Program-made: the position numbers and the translations under genes
Shown: piece by piece, positions 24,413-32,111 of the stretch
How positions within the stretch are numbered: the stretch's first letter is position 1
Layout of the letters: each line of letters opens with the position of its first letter
NCBI GenBank assembly: GCA_045545175.1
Contig: JAZQAK010000007.1
Coordinates: forward strand, 150,759-214,758
Source of the DNA: RGIG6165 sp045545175
GTDB lineage: Bacteria; Bacillota; Clostridia; Oscillospirales; Feifaniaceae
DNA: 64,000 nt
Direction: 5' to 3'
Notes under the pieces: generated by a model
What the model was told of the DNA's origin: nothing
Databases searched by the model: none
What the model saw: the letters and a program-made list of their open reading frames with translations, nothing else

Positions 24413-25516
24413 TTAAATTATTGATTTAAGGTATGCATTTATAAATCCGTCAAGGTCACCGTCCATAACGGCGTTTATGTTGCCGTTTTCAAAGCCTGTA
24501 CGGTGGTCTTTCGCAAGGGTATAGGGCATAAATACGTACGAACGAATCTGTGAACCCCATGCAATCTGCATCTGGTCGCCCTTGATATCCTCAATTCTCT
24601 CAAGATTTTCTCTCTGCTTTATCTCAAAGAGTTTTGACTTGAGCATTTTCATCGCAACGTCCCTGTTCTGATGCTGTGAACGCTCGTTCTGGCAGGCAAC
24701 AACTATGCCCGTGGGAATATGCGTTATTCTTATCGCCGACTCGGTCTTGTTGACGTGCTGACCGCCCGCACCGCTTGCACGGTAGGTATCAACACGGATG
24801 TCCTCATCACGAATTTCAATGTCAATGTTGTCGTCAATTTCGGGCATAACTTCAAGCGAAGCAAACGAAGTATGCCTTCTTCCCGACGAGTCGAAGGGCG
24901 ACACACGAACAAGGCGGTGAACACCGTGCTCACTCTTGAGATAGCCGTAGGCGTTGTAGCCCGAAATCATAATCGAAGCACTTTTAAGCCCTGCCTCATC
25001 CCCGTCAAGATAATCCAAAACGCTCACCTTGAAGCCGTGAGCCTCAGCCCAGCGGTTGTACATACGGTAGAGCATTTCCGCCCAGTCCTGCGCCTCTGTT
25101 CCGCCTGCACCGGCGTGGAAGGTAAGAATGGCGTTTGAGTCGTCATACTCGCCCGACAAAAGCGTTTCAAGACGAAGTTTTTCAAGTTCCTGCTCGCAAG
25201 TGTTGTATTCGCTTTCTATTTCTTCAAGAAGGGAATCCTCCCCCTCCGCAAGTGCCATATCGGCAAGTAAAAGCGTGTCTTCGGCACGGCTTCTGAGTTT
25301 ATTGTAGCCTTCTATTTTATTTTTAACCTGCTTTAATTTCTGCAAAACGGTCTGCATATTTGCAGGATCGCTGTAAAAATCGGGTGCCTGCGACTGCTTT
25401 TCAAGGTCTTCACATTCAGCAGTAAGCTTTTCAATGCCCATTCCTGCGGCAAGCTCGTCAAGTTCAGGCATCATATTGCCGAGTTTCTGCTTATATTCTT
25501 CTATTTCAATACTCAT
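24413..25516 (-). CDS. prfB: Peptide chain release factor 2
   Basis: This 367-residue protein has the stop-codon reading SPF tripeptide in RVSPFDSSGRRHTSFAS and the catalytic GGQ in GAGGQHVNKTESAIR. It releases nascent chains at UGA and UAA. The frame is continuous: the programmed +1 frameshift seen near codon 25 in many bacterial prfB genes is absent. Length is normal. The gene is monocistronic here, and an array of hairpins lies immediately upstream of it. Confidence 0.96.
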   Translation of the reverse strand: MSIEIEEYKQKLGNMMPELDELAAGMGIEKLTAECEDLEKQSQAPDFYSDPANMQTVLQKLKQVKNKIEGYNKLRSRAEDTLLLADMALAEGEDSLLEEIESEYNTCEQELEKLRLETLLSGEYDDSNAILTFHAGAGGTEAQDWAEMLYRMYNRWAEAHGFKVSVLDYLDGDEAGLKSASIMISGYNAYGYLKSEHGVHRLVRVSPFDSSGRRHTSFASLEVMPEIDDNIDIEIRDEDIRVDTYRASGAGGQHVNKTESAIRITHIPTGIVVACQNERSQHQNRDVAMKMLKSKLFEIKQRENLERIEDIKGDQMQIAWGSQIRSYVFMPYTLAKDHRTGFENGNINAVMDGDLDGFINAYLKSII

Positions 25517-25546
25517 AGGTTCCCTCCGAAAAATCTTATAATTCTC

Positions 25547-25640
25547 GTTGCGTCAGCAACATATCGAGTGCACAGCACATATCGAGAATTCCGTAAGGAA
25601 TTCATATCGAGATTTCAAGCATCGCTTGAAATCATTATAA
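25547..25640. repeat. Variable-hairpin array with constant ATATCGA linker
   Basis: Four perfect hairpins GTTGC-GTCA-GCAAC (25547-25560), GTGC-ACA-GCAC (25568-25578), GAATTCC-GTAA-GGAATTC (25586-25603) and GATTTCAAGC-ATC-GCTTGAAATC (25611-25633) are separated by exactly ATATCGA at 25561, 25579 and 25604. Stems of 5, 4, 7 and 10 bp share no sequence. The array occupies the divergent gap between prfB and the DnaD gene. Confidence 0.9.
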
Positions 25641-25645
25641 AACAA

Positions 25646-25674
25646 TTGCAATTCTTTTTCAAATATTTTACAAT
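25646..25674 (+). promoter_or_regulatory. Promoter of the dnaD-dnaC-like operon
   Basis: TTGCAA (25646-25651), 17 nt, TACAAT (25669-25674). Confidence 0.6.
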
Positions 25675-25709
25675 AAAAGAACAGCATTTTTTGAAAGGAA
25701 GTGATACGG

Positions 25710-26687
25710 GTGTCGGATATGATATTTCTGCCGATAGGAAACGGCGGACTTTTTAACGTTCCCAATATGGTGGTTGACCGCTTTTTAAACGAGGCTGACG
25801 ATACGGCACTTCGTGTCATTCTATATTATTTCCGCAAGGGCGGCGGTTTTACACTTGAAGAGATATGTTCGTATCTTTCGGTAACGCCGGCGGCGGTCGA
25901 AAAAAGCATAAATTTCTGGCTGGCATCGGGCGTGCTTATGCGTACCGCAAGCGGAATTATGCCCAATATGAACGCCATCGTCTTTGATTCGCACCCAGCA
26001 GAAAAGGTTCACGCCAAGAAGCCGAGTTACGAATTTCGTGAAATATCGCAGGCAATCACCGAAAATAAGCCTCTTTATGCACTTATACAGTCGGTACAGT
26101 CTATGTTTTCACGTGCACTCTCGCCCGAGGCAATCAAGACAATTTATTCATTTTACGACTACTACGGTATGCCGACCGAGGTTATTTATAAACTGATAAG
26201 TTTCTGCACCTCAAACGGCAAGGAGAATATACGTTACATTGAACAGGTGGCACACTCGTGGTATACGGCAGGCATAAATACTGAAGAGAGGGCGCACGAA
26301 TACGTCGAAAAATATCAGCGTTCAAAGGAACGTGAGTCGGCGGTAAAGCGCATTTTCGGTATAGATTCGAGGAATCTTTCGTCAAAAGAGAAAGAGTATA
26401 TCAGAAAGTGGACGGAGAGTTATCTTTTCTCCGACGATATGATAAAATTTGCCTTTGACAAGGCTGTCGATTCAACGGGTAAAGCAGGTTTTGCGTATAT
26501 CGACAAAATTCTGTACTCGTGGTTTGAAAAGGGCTACAAGGCACCCGACGAGGTTGTTGACGATAAGCCTCAGAAGAAAGCCCCCGCAAAAAAAGGCAGA
26601 GGTAAGACGGGAGAGAGTACCTTCTCTGCCGAAGAATTTGCAAAATGGGAATTTATGAATACCTACGGTAAAAAGGAGGGTGAATAA
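25710..26687 (+). CDS. dnaD: DnaD-domain replication protein
   Basis: A protein of about 325 residues. The N-terminal part (about 1-105) has a winged-helix look; two DnaD-like repeats follow (about 120-200 and 205-275, the first with YDYYGMPTEVIYKLISF, the second ending KAGFAYIDKILYSW), with a lysine-rich linker and a C-terminal FAKWEFMNTYGKKE. DnaD proteins help load the replicative helicase. I prefer the GTG at 25710 since AAGGAA lies 9 nt before it, over the GTG at 25701 that abuts that site. It overlaps the ATPase gene by one base (TAATG). Confidence 0.88.
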   Translation: MSDMIFLPIGNGGLFNVPNMVVDRFLNEADDTALRVILYYFRKGGGFTLEEICSYLSVTPAAVEKSINFWLASGVLMRTASGIMPNMNAIVFDSHPAEKVHAKKPSYEFREISQAITENKPLYALIQSVQSMFSRALSPEAIKTIYSFYDYYGMPTEVIYKLISFCTSNGKENIRYIEQVAHSWYTAGINTEERAHEYVEKYQRSKERESAVKRIFGIDSRNLSSKEKEYIRKWTESYLFSDDMIKFAFDKAVDSTGKAGFAYIDKILYSWFEKGYKAPDEVVDDKPQKKAPAKKGRGKTGESTFSAEEFAKWEFMNTYGKKEGE

Positions 26688-27649
26688 TGGCATATAAAAG
26701 AGAGGTCTACGAATACGTAGAAGGCGTATACCGTGACAGGCAGAAGCAAAACGAGGCTGACCTTGAAAAACGTAGGCATACGGCATATGCCACGTGTCCC
26801 CGCCTTAAAGAAATCGAAGAAAAACTTGCCGATATGGGCAGCCGTATAGCCTCCTGCGTTGCACACGGTATGTCGGCGATAAAAAAACTGCACGCTGATA
26901 TTGAGTCGCTTCGTGCCGAAAAGAAAAAGATTTTGCGTCAAAACGGTTTTGCCGACGATTATCTCGATTTGCAGTACAAGTGCCCCGTCTGTTTTGACAC
27001 GGGTATGAACGGCGGCAGGCTCTGCCGTAAATGTGCGGAAGGTGAGCTGAAAAAAGCGGCGTTTGCGCTTTCATCACTCGGCAAAACGCTGTCGGGACAG
27101 ACCTTTGACAACTTTGATTTGAGTTATTATGCAGACGAGGGTGAAATTTCACCCCGCACGGTAATGAAGCACAATCTCGATTACTGTATAAACTACTGCA
27201 ACAACTTCACCCACGGTGACTCGGTGCTTATGGTCGGCGGTACGGGGCTTGGTAAGACGCATCTTTCATCTGCGATTGCACACAGACTTATCGAGCAGGG
27301 TATCGAGGTGTGCTACGTCACGGCACCCGAGCTTTTTACACGTCTTGAAAAAGAAAAGTTCGGCAGAATGGACGGCGAAGAAAACGAAGAATTTTTCGAA
27401 TCCGAGGTGCTTATCATAGACGACCTTGGCAGTGAAATGACGAGTTCATTCACCGTTTCGGCACTCTTTTCGGTGGTCAATTCGAGGATGAACTCGGGAA
27501 AATCCACTATTATAAACACAAATCTTTCACAGGCAGACCTTGAGGAAACGTATAACGACAAAATTGTGTCACGTATTTTAGGCACGTATAAGGTGCTTTT
27601 CTTCTCGGGCAGCGACGTAAGATTAAAGAAAAAGATGAAGCAAGGCTGA
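26687..27649 (+). CDS. dnaC: DnaC/DnaI-like helicase-loader ATPase
   Basis: A 320-residue AAA+ protein. The N-terminus is a coiled coil with a four-cysteine zinc site (CPVCFDTGMNGGRLCRKC, about residues 102-119). The ATPase domain has Walker A GGTGLGKTHLS (about 184-194), Walker B VLIIDDLGSE and sensor 1 STIINTNLS. Length and build fit the DnaI/DnaC loader that delivers DnaB helicase to the origin. It is coupled to the DnaD-domain gene, a recurring Firmicutes pair. Confidence 0.9.
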   Translation: MAYKREVYEYVEGVYRDRQKQNEADLEKRRHTAYATCPRLKEIEEKLADMGSRIASCVAHGMSAIKKLHADIESLRAEKKKILRQNGFADDYLDLQYKCPVCFDTGMNGGRLCRKCAEGELKKAAFALSSLGKTLSGQTFDNFDLSYYADEGEISPRTVMKHNLDYCINYCNNFTHGDSVLMVGGTGLGKTHLSSAIAHRLIEQGIEVCYVTAPELFTRLEKEKFGRMDGEENEEFFESEVLIIDDLGSEMTSSFTVSALFSVVNSRMNSGKSTIINTNLSQADLEETYNDKIVSRILGTYKVLFFSGSDVRLKKKMKQG

Positions 27650-27664
27650 CTTGCTTCATTTTAA
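27635..27664 (+). terminator. Terminator overlapping the stop of the helicase-loader gene
   Basis: ATGAAGCAAG-GCTGA-CTTGCTTCAT stem with the TGA stop in the loop, followed by TTTTAA. Confidence 0.85.
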
Positions 27665-27689
27665 TTGGGAATTAAACTAATTACAGGGC

Positions 27690-27780
27690 TCCCAACACAA
27701 GGCAGAACGAAGTGCGTTGTGTTGGGAAGAGGACGAGCAACGTAGCAGATGGAATTTTTGCGGATAGCAAAAATGGAATT
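27690..27780. repeat. Palindrome and ATGGAATT-linked hairpin before the MATE gene
   Basis: CCCAACACAA and TTGTGTTGGG (about 27691-27726) form a 10-bp stem. Then the 8-mer ATGGAATT occurs at 27749 and 27773, flanking the hairpin TTTTTGC-GGATA-GCAAAAA (27755-27773). This has the same architecture as the other hairpin arrays with yet another linker. Confidence 0.65.
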
Positions 27781-27813
27781 AAGCGAAGTTTGTGAGGACG
27801 AGAGGAAACAACA

Positions 27814-29178
27814 ATGCAAAACGTAAAACATTCAAACATAACTGACTTTACGCAGGGCAGCGTGTCAAAGCATCTTTTCAAATTTGCGATGCCGCTGTTT
27901 TTGTCGAGTCTTCTTCAGGTGGTCTACAATATGGTCGATATGATAGTTGTAGGTCAGGCAATGGGAAAGGTCGGTCTGTCCGCCGTATCCGTCGGCGGTG
28001 ACGTATCAAACTTTCTCACCTTTCTCGCAATGGGCTTCTGCAATGCGGGACAGGTTATAATTTCACAGTACATAGGCGCAGGCAAAAAGAATAAGATAGG
28101 CCGTTTTATCAGCACCATGTTCTCGGCACTTACGGTGTGTGCAGTAATTCTCGGCACCGTATGCCTCATTTACCGTGAGCCGATTTTGCGTCTTATGAAT
28201 ACACCTGCGGCGGCATTTGACGAGGCACTCGCCTATTCAACGATATGTATAGCAGGCGTCGTGTTCATCTACGGCTACAATATTGTTTCGGCAATTCTGC
28301 GCGGTATGGGTGACTCTAAGCACCCCTTCATATTTATTTCGATTGCAGCGGTACTCAACGCCCTACTCGACGTCATTTTCGTACTCGGCTTTGATATGGG
28401 TGCAGGCGGTGCGGCACTTGCCACCGTCATAAGTCAGGCTGTAAGCTTTATCAGCTGTGCACTGTTTATTATAGTAAAAAGGAAAGATTTTGAACTCACT
28501 TTAAAACTTTCCGACTTTATACACATCGATTTCGGTATGCTCGGCACTCTCGTAAAACTCGGCGTGCCCATGGCGATAAAGAGTGCGGCAATCCATTTCT
28601 CAAAGCTTTTCGTAAACTCGTGGATAAACTCCTACGGCGTTGCAATTTCGGCATTTGCAGGCATTGCAAACAAGATAAACAGTATGAGCAATCTGCTCTC
28701 CAACTCGATGAACACGGCAGGCTCGTCAATGGTCGGTCAGAACGTCGGCGCAGGCAAGTACGAGCGTGTACCCAAAATTATGTGGACGCTCTTTTCGTGG
28801 GTATTCGTCCTCGCGTCAATCTTCACGGCAGTCACCTGTCTGTTTCCGATGCAGGTGTTCCGTATATTTACGAAGGACACCGCCGTTTTGCAGGTGGCGC
28901 TCGACTATCTGCCCGTAGCGGCATTCGTATTCTTCGGAAGTGCGGCACGCTCACCCATGAATGCGCTCATCAACGGAAGCGGAAACTACAAGGTCAACTT
29001 CGCAACGGCGATTTTAGACGGTATCGTAATGCGAATCGGTCTTTCAGTATTGTTCGGCCTCGTGCTCGATATGCAGCATATCGGCTTCTGGCTGGGTGAC
29101 GCCCTTGCAGGCTTCACACCGCTGTGGATAGGCCTCGCCTTCTACTTCAGCGGCAAATGGAAAAAGAAAACGGTATAA
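27814..29178 (+). CDS. MATE-family efflux transporter
   Basis: A 454-residue membrane protein with twelve predicted helices in two homologous halves. MATE hallmarks include the opening FKFAMPLFLSSLLQVVYNMVD and the GxGAxxATVISQ-type segment GAGGAALATVISQAVSF in helix six. It exports drugs or metabolites using a sodium or proton gradient. Length is normal. It ends near a decayed copy of the MITE-like element and a terminator shared with the convergent HTH gene. Confidence 0.92.
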   Translation: MQNVKHSNITDFTQGSVSKHLFKFAMPLFLSSLLQVVYNMVDMIVVGQAMGKVGLSAVSVGGDVSNFLTFLAMGFCNAGQVIISQYIGAGKKNKIGRFISTMFSALTVCAVILGTVCLIYREPILRLMNTPAAAFDEALAYSTICIAGVVFIYGYNIVSAILRGMGDSKHPFIFISIAAVLNALLDVIFVLGFDMGAGGAALATVISQAVSFISCALFIIVKRKDFELTLKLSDFIHIDFGMLGTLVKLGVPMAIKSAAIHFSKLFVNSWINSYGVAISAFAGIANKINSMSNLLSNSMNTAGSSMVGQNVGAGKYERVPKIMWTLFSWVFVLASIFTAVTCLFPMQVFRIFTKDTAVLQVALDYLPVAAFVFFGSAARSPMNALINGSGNYKVNFATAILDGIVMRIGLSVLFGLVLDMQHIGFWLGDALAGFTPLWIGLAFYFSGKWKKKTV

Positions 29179-29262
29179 TTGGGGGAGTATTCACTCAAGG
29201 ATGACTTGGTTTTGACTGGATATTTTCCGCCCATACTTCATAAAAAAATTCCGTAATACATA
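29179..29262 (-). mobile_element. Decayed partial copy of the 277-bp MITE-like element
   Basis: Bases 29179-29262 align along their length with the right end of the element at 56679-56955, in inverted orientation. They share the order GGTTTTG, GATATTTTCCG, ATACTTCATAAAAAAATTCC and GTAATACA, with scattered mismatches, including within the terminal repeat. The left part of the element is gone. Confidence 0.75.
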
Positions 29263-29265
29263 ACA

Positions 29266-29293
29266 AAAACCCTGTGTCACAACACAGGGTTTT
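29266..29293. terminator. Bidirectional terminator between MATE and HTH genes
   Basis: AAAACCCTGTGT pairs with ACACAGGGTTTT around CACA. Confidence 0.9.
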
Positions 29294-29528
29294 ATTTTAA
29301 TTCTTCTTCAATTTTTGCCATAACGGTGCTCATCTTCACGTCAAGAGCAGAGCATATGCGATAAAACGTTTCAAGGGTGGGCTTCCTCTCTCCCCTCTCG
29401 ATAGCACTCAAATGACTTCTTCCGATGTCGGCAAGCCCGCTTAATACTTCCTGCGATATACCGCTTTTCGCCCTGAAATATGCAATGACTTTTCCGACAA
29501 TCTCAGCATCAAGTGTAGGAATATACAT
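29292..29528 (-). CDS. XRE-family HTH regulator
   Basis: A 78-residue HTH protein: VIAYFRAKSGISQEVLSGLA, then DIGRSHLSAIERGERKP (recognition helix and the typical E-R-G turn), then FYRICSALDVKMSTVMAKIE. I chose the ATG at 29528, 5 nt after GGAGGTGA. It is divergent from the TM2-domain gene, with paired direct repeats between them, so autorepression and control of the neighbour are likely. Confidence 0.85.
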   Translation of the reverse strand: MYIPTLDAEIVGKVIAYFRAKSGISQEVLSGLADIGRSHLSAIERGERKPTLETFYRICSALDVKMSTVMAKIEEELK

Positions 29529-29573
29529 ACGGCTCACCTCCATATATATATTCTATGTCAGTTTTTCGCCGTT

Positions 29574-29616
29574 ATTGAACACATATGTTGACAATTGAAC
29601 ACTTATGTGTTATATT
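29574..29616 (+). promoter_or_regulatory. Promoter with two direct-repeat operator sites for the TM2 gene
   Basis: TTGACA (29588-29593), 17 nt, TATATT (29611-29616). ATTGAACACATATG (29574-29587) and ATTGAACACTTATG (29594-29607) are 20 bp apart, two helical turns; the second fills the spacer, so a bound repressor would block polymerase. The divergent XRE protein is the obvious candidate. Confidence 0.65.
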
Positions 29617-29648
29617 GTTTTCAAACATCTGAATAAGGAGAGAAACAT

Positions 29649-30059
29649 ATGGAAAATCAAGTTCAGGCTACGACAGAATCAACCAAAACAAAATTTTGTA
29701 AATATTGTGCTTCTAAAATTCCCGAAGATGCTGTACTATGTACAAATTGCGGCAGACAAGTAGAAGAACTGAAAAACAACTCATCTCAACCAAATATTGT
29801 TATAAACAATGATAACAGCAGTGTTAATACAAACGTGAACAAAAACACCGTATCGGCATCAATGCACTGTGGCAGAGCAAAAAACAAATGGGTGTCATTG
29901 CTTTTGTGTATTTTTTTGGGATTTTTCGGTGCACATAAATTTTATGAAGGAAAAATCGGTATGGGAATAATATACTTATTCACTGGCGGTTTATTTTGTA
30001 TCGGACTCATAATAGACTTCTTTGCATTACTTGCTAAACCTAATCCATATTACGTATAA
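29649..30059 (+). CDS. Zinc-ribbon TM2-domain membrane protein
   Basis: A 136-residue protein with an N-terminal zinc ribbon (CKYCASKIPEDAVLCTNCG, residues about 18-36), a low-complexity Asn/Ser linker (about 43-75) and a TM2 domain with two helices (LLLCIFLGFFGAHKFYEGK and IIYLFTGGLFCIGLIID). TM2 proteins are membrane proteins of mostly unknown role; a zinc ribbon plus TM2 is a frequent bacterial combination. AT content is higher than in the flanking genes. Confidence 0.85.
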   Translation: MENQVQATTESTKTKFCKYCASKIPEDAVLCTNCGRQVEELKNNSSQPNIVINNDNSSVNTNVNKNTVSASMHCGRAKNKWVSLLLCIFLGFFGAHKFYEGKIGMGIIYLFTGGLFCIGLIIDFFALLAKPNPYYV

Positions 30060-30067
30060 ACACCGTT

Positions 30068-30098
30068 AAACACAGGTTGAGTTCAACCTGTGTTTTTA
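30068..30098 (+). terminator. Terminator of the TM2-domain gene
   Basis: AAACACAGGTTGA-GT-TCAACCTGTGTTT followed by TT. Confidence 0.9.
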
Positions 30099-30288
30099 TT
30101 ATCCTACCCCCTCACTTGATCTGCCTGCTTTCAACTTTCTCCCAATCCCCTTACACCCCTCGCACTCCCCCCTTTTAGTGCTGTACCCACCTCTTACGCT
30201 TACTTTCAGTAAGTGAGTAAACTTACTAACTTTATAGGAAGTCAGCGCACGTCCTCTCGTCCTCGCAAACCTTGCATTGTATTGTTAT

Positions 30289-30316
30289 CGGTGCATCATA
30301 AATGCTGCACCCTACA
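30289..30316. repeat. REP-like palindrome, inverted copy of 8803-8830
   Basis: 28 bp identical in reverse complement to 8803-8830. A GGTT-CGGCGATTTTCGACG-AACC hairpin-type module follows (30319-30345), and a relative of it occurs at about 30495-30525. The stretch 30100-30290 shows no ORF I can support. Confidence 0.8.
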
Positions 30317-30355
30317 AGTAGGGTTCGGCGATTTTCGACGAACCGCCGTTTAATT

Positions 30356-30457
30356 GAAACTTCCTTGAAGTTTCTTCCTTAATTCTGCTGTAAGCAGAAC
30401 TTCACTTGCCATAGGCAAACTTCACTGCGAAGCAATTTCACTTTACTTCACTTTCGT
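30356..30457. repeat. Variable-hairpin array with ACTTCAC linker
   Basis: GAAACTTC-CTT-GAAGTTTC (30356-30374), TTCTGCT-GTA-AGCAGAA (30383-30399), TTGCC-ATA-GGCAA (30406-30418) and TGC-GAA-GCA (30426-30434). ACTTCAC lies at 30399, 30419 and 30445, and the variant ATTTCAC at 30435. The first two hairpins are joined by TTCCTTAA, as in the array at 3206. Confidence 0.82.
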
Positions 30458-30593
30458 GAGGCCACAGAGACCCTCCCCTACAATGCCTTCTGCCGTAGCG
30501 TTCGGGGATTTTCGAGGAACCCCCGTATAATCGAAACTTCCTTGAAGTTTCTACCTTAATTCCGAATTACGCATTCCGAATTCCTAATTATTA

Positions 30594-30651
30594 TTGACAT
30601 CTTCCCCGTCCTTGCATATAATAGTTGTATACAAGTATACAAGTATACAAC
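30594..30651 (+). promoter_or_regulatory. Consensus promoter with triple GTATACAA operator for the citrate-to-oxoglutarate operon
   Basis: TTGACA (30594-30599), 17 nt, TATAAT (30617-30622). Directly after the -10 come three tandem GTATACAA octamers (30627-30634, 30635-30642, 30643-30650), bounded to give GTTGTATAC on the left and GTATACAAC on the right. TTGTATACAA-type palindromes are typical targets of FadR/FCD-subgroup GntR regulators, and such a regulator is the second gene of this operon. Repression over the start site is the simplest reading. Confidence 0.8.
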
Positions 30652-30731
30652 TATGCCGTGTGGCGTGTGGGCGTGGGTGGAAAATTCACGTAAAAGCCTT
30701 GTCATACGGCGTTAATCAGGGAGGTTTTTCA

Positions 30732-32111
30732 ATGGTTGAATTATCAAAAAAATCCAATCTGCTTGAGCAGAAATCATATCATTACTCATTGCAGGACGTG
30801 GCGACGCCCAATCTCTACCGTGAGATATATCCGTACACGGACGTGCCGAAAATCACGTTTAACCACAGACGTGTGCCCTACGGTATGCCCGAGGACATTT
30901 TTATAACCGACACGTCATTCCGTGACGGTCAGCAGTCGCAGACTCCCTATTCGGTAAAGCAGATTGTTGACCTTTACAAAATGCTGTCAAGACTCGGCGG
31001 CCCTAACGGTATAATCAGGCAGACGGAAATGTTCGTCTACACAGAAAAGGACAGAGAGGCGATTCACGAATGTATGGACCTCGGCCTCAAATTCCCCGAA
31101 ATTACGACGTGGATAAGGGCAAAAGAAGAAGATTTTGAGCTTGTGAAAGAACTCGGCATCAAGGAAACGGGTATTCTGACAAGCTGTTCCGACTATCACA
31201 TTTTCAACAAACTGCACATGACGAGAAGTGAGGTTATCGACCACTATCTTGCAACGGTTTATAAGGCGTTTGAACACGGCATAATGCCCCGATGCCACCT
31301 TGAAGACACGACGAGAGCCGATTTTTACGGCTTCGTGCTCCCCTTCGTAACAAAACTTCAGGAGATGAGCCGTGATGCAGGCATCCCCGTCAAGTTCAGG
31401 GTATGTGACACGATGGGCTACGGTGTTCCCTATTCGGGAACGGCGCTTCCCAGAAGCGTGCCCGGCATAATCTACGGTCTCCAGCACTACGCCGACATTC
31501 CCTCGTCAATGATTGAATGGCACGGTCATAACGACTTCTACAAGGCAGTCGTAAACGCATCGACGGCATGGCTGTACGGTGCGGCGGCAGTTAACTGCTC
31601 ACTTTTAGGCATCGGTGAAAGAACAGGTAACGTACCCCTTGAAGCGATGGTGTTTGAATACGCTTCACTCAAGGGACACCTCGGCGGTATGGACCCGACG
31701 GTTATCACGGAAATAGCAGAATACTTCAAGTCAGAAATGGGCTATAACATTCCCGTACAGACGCCCTTCGTAGGCAAATATTTCAACGTCACGAGGGCAG
31801 GAATTCATGCTGACGGTCTTCTCAAAGATGAGGAAATATACAACATTTTCGACACAGGCAAACTTTTAAACCGCCCTGCAACCGTTACGGTAAGCGCAAC
31901 GTCAGGCCTTGCGGGAATTGCCTTCTGGGTGAACGACCACTACCGTCTTGAAGAGGAAGATTTCATCGACAAGCGTGACCCGCTCGTTGCAAAGCTCAAG
32001 GAATGGGTTGATGCTGAATACGCACAGGGCAGAATAACGCTCATAAGTGACGACGAGCTTGAAAAACTCGTTGACCTGCACGCCCCCGGCCGTTTTAAAA
32101 AGGTGGTATAA
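30732..32111 (+). CDS. Probable Re-citrate synthase (isopropylmalate/homocitrate synthase-like)
   Basis: A 459-residue DRE-TIM barrel protein with the metal-binding FITDTSFRDGQQS (about 55-67), catalytic-type HLEDTTRAD and IEWHGHNDFYKAVVN, and no C-terminal leucine-regulatory domain. Re-citrate synthases of anaerobes such as Clostridium kluyveri belong to this branch and condense oxaloacetate with acetyl-CoA. Context is strong: aconitase and isocitrate dehydrogenase follow, with no leucine genes. Isopropylmalate or homocitrate synthase are the alternatives. I chose the ATG at 30732 behind GGGAGG. It overlaps the GntR gene by one base. Confidence 0.8.
   Translation: MVELSKKSNLLEQKSYHYSLQDVATPNLYREIYPYTDVPKITFNHRRVPYGMPEDIFITDTSFRDGQQSQTPYSVKQIVDLYKMLSRLGGPNGIIRQTEMFVYTEKDREAIHECMDLGLKFPEITTWIRAKEEDFELVKELGIKETGILTSCSDYHIFNKLHMTRSEVIDHYLATVYKAFEHGIMPRCHLEDTTRADFYGFVLPFVTKLQEMSRDAGIPVKFRVCDTMGYGVPYSGTALPRSVPGIIYGLQHYADIPSSMIEWHGHNDFYKAVVNASTAWLYGAAAVNCSLLGIGERTGNVPLEAMVFEYASLKGHLGGMDPTVITEIAEYFKSEMGYNIPVQTPFVGKYFNVTRAGIHADGLLKDEEIYNIFDTGKLLNRPATVTVSATSGLAGIAFWVNDHYRLEEEDFIDKRDPLVAKLKEWVDAEYAQGRITLISDDELEKLVDLHAPGRFKKVV

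Noticed and set aside
24413..25516. Programmed +1 frameshift in prfB
   Set aside because: The gene is one continuous 367-codon frame with normal N-terminal homology; there is no in-frame UGA near codon 25.
25547..25640. Possible short CRISPR array
   Set aside because: The repeated unit is 7 nt and each intervening segment is a self-complementary hairpin; no cas genes are present.
30732..32111. Leucine-pathway 2-isopropylmalate synthase
   Set aside because: No regulatory C-terminal domain and no leuB/C/D; neighbours make 2-oxoglutarate.
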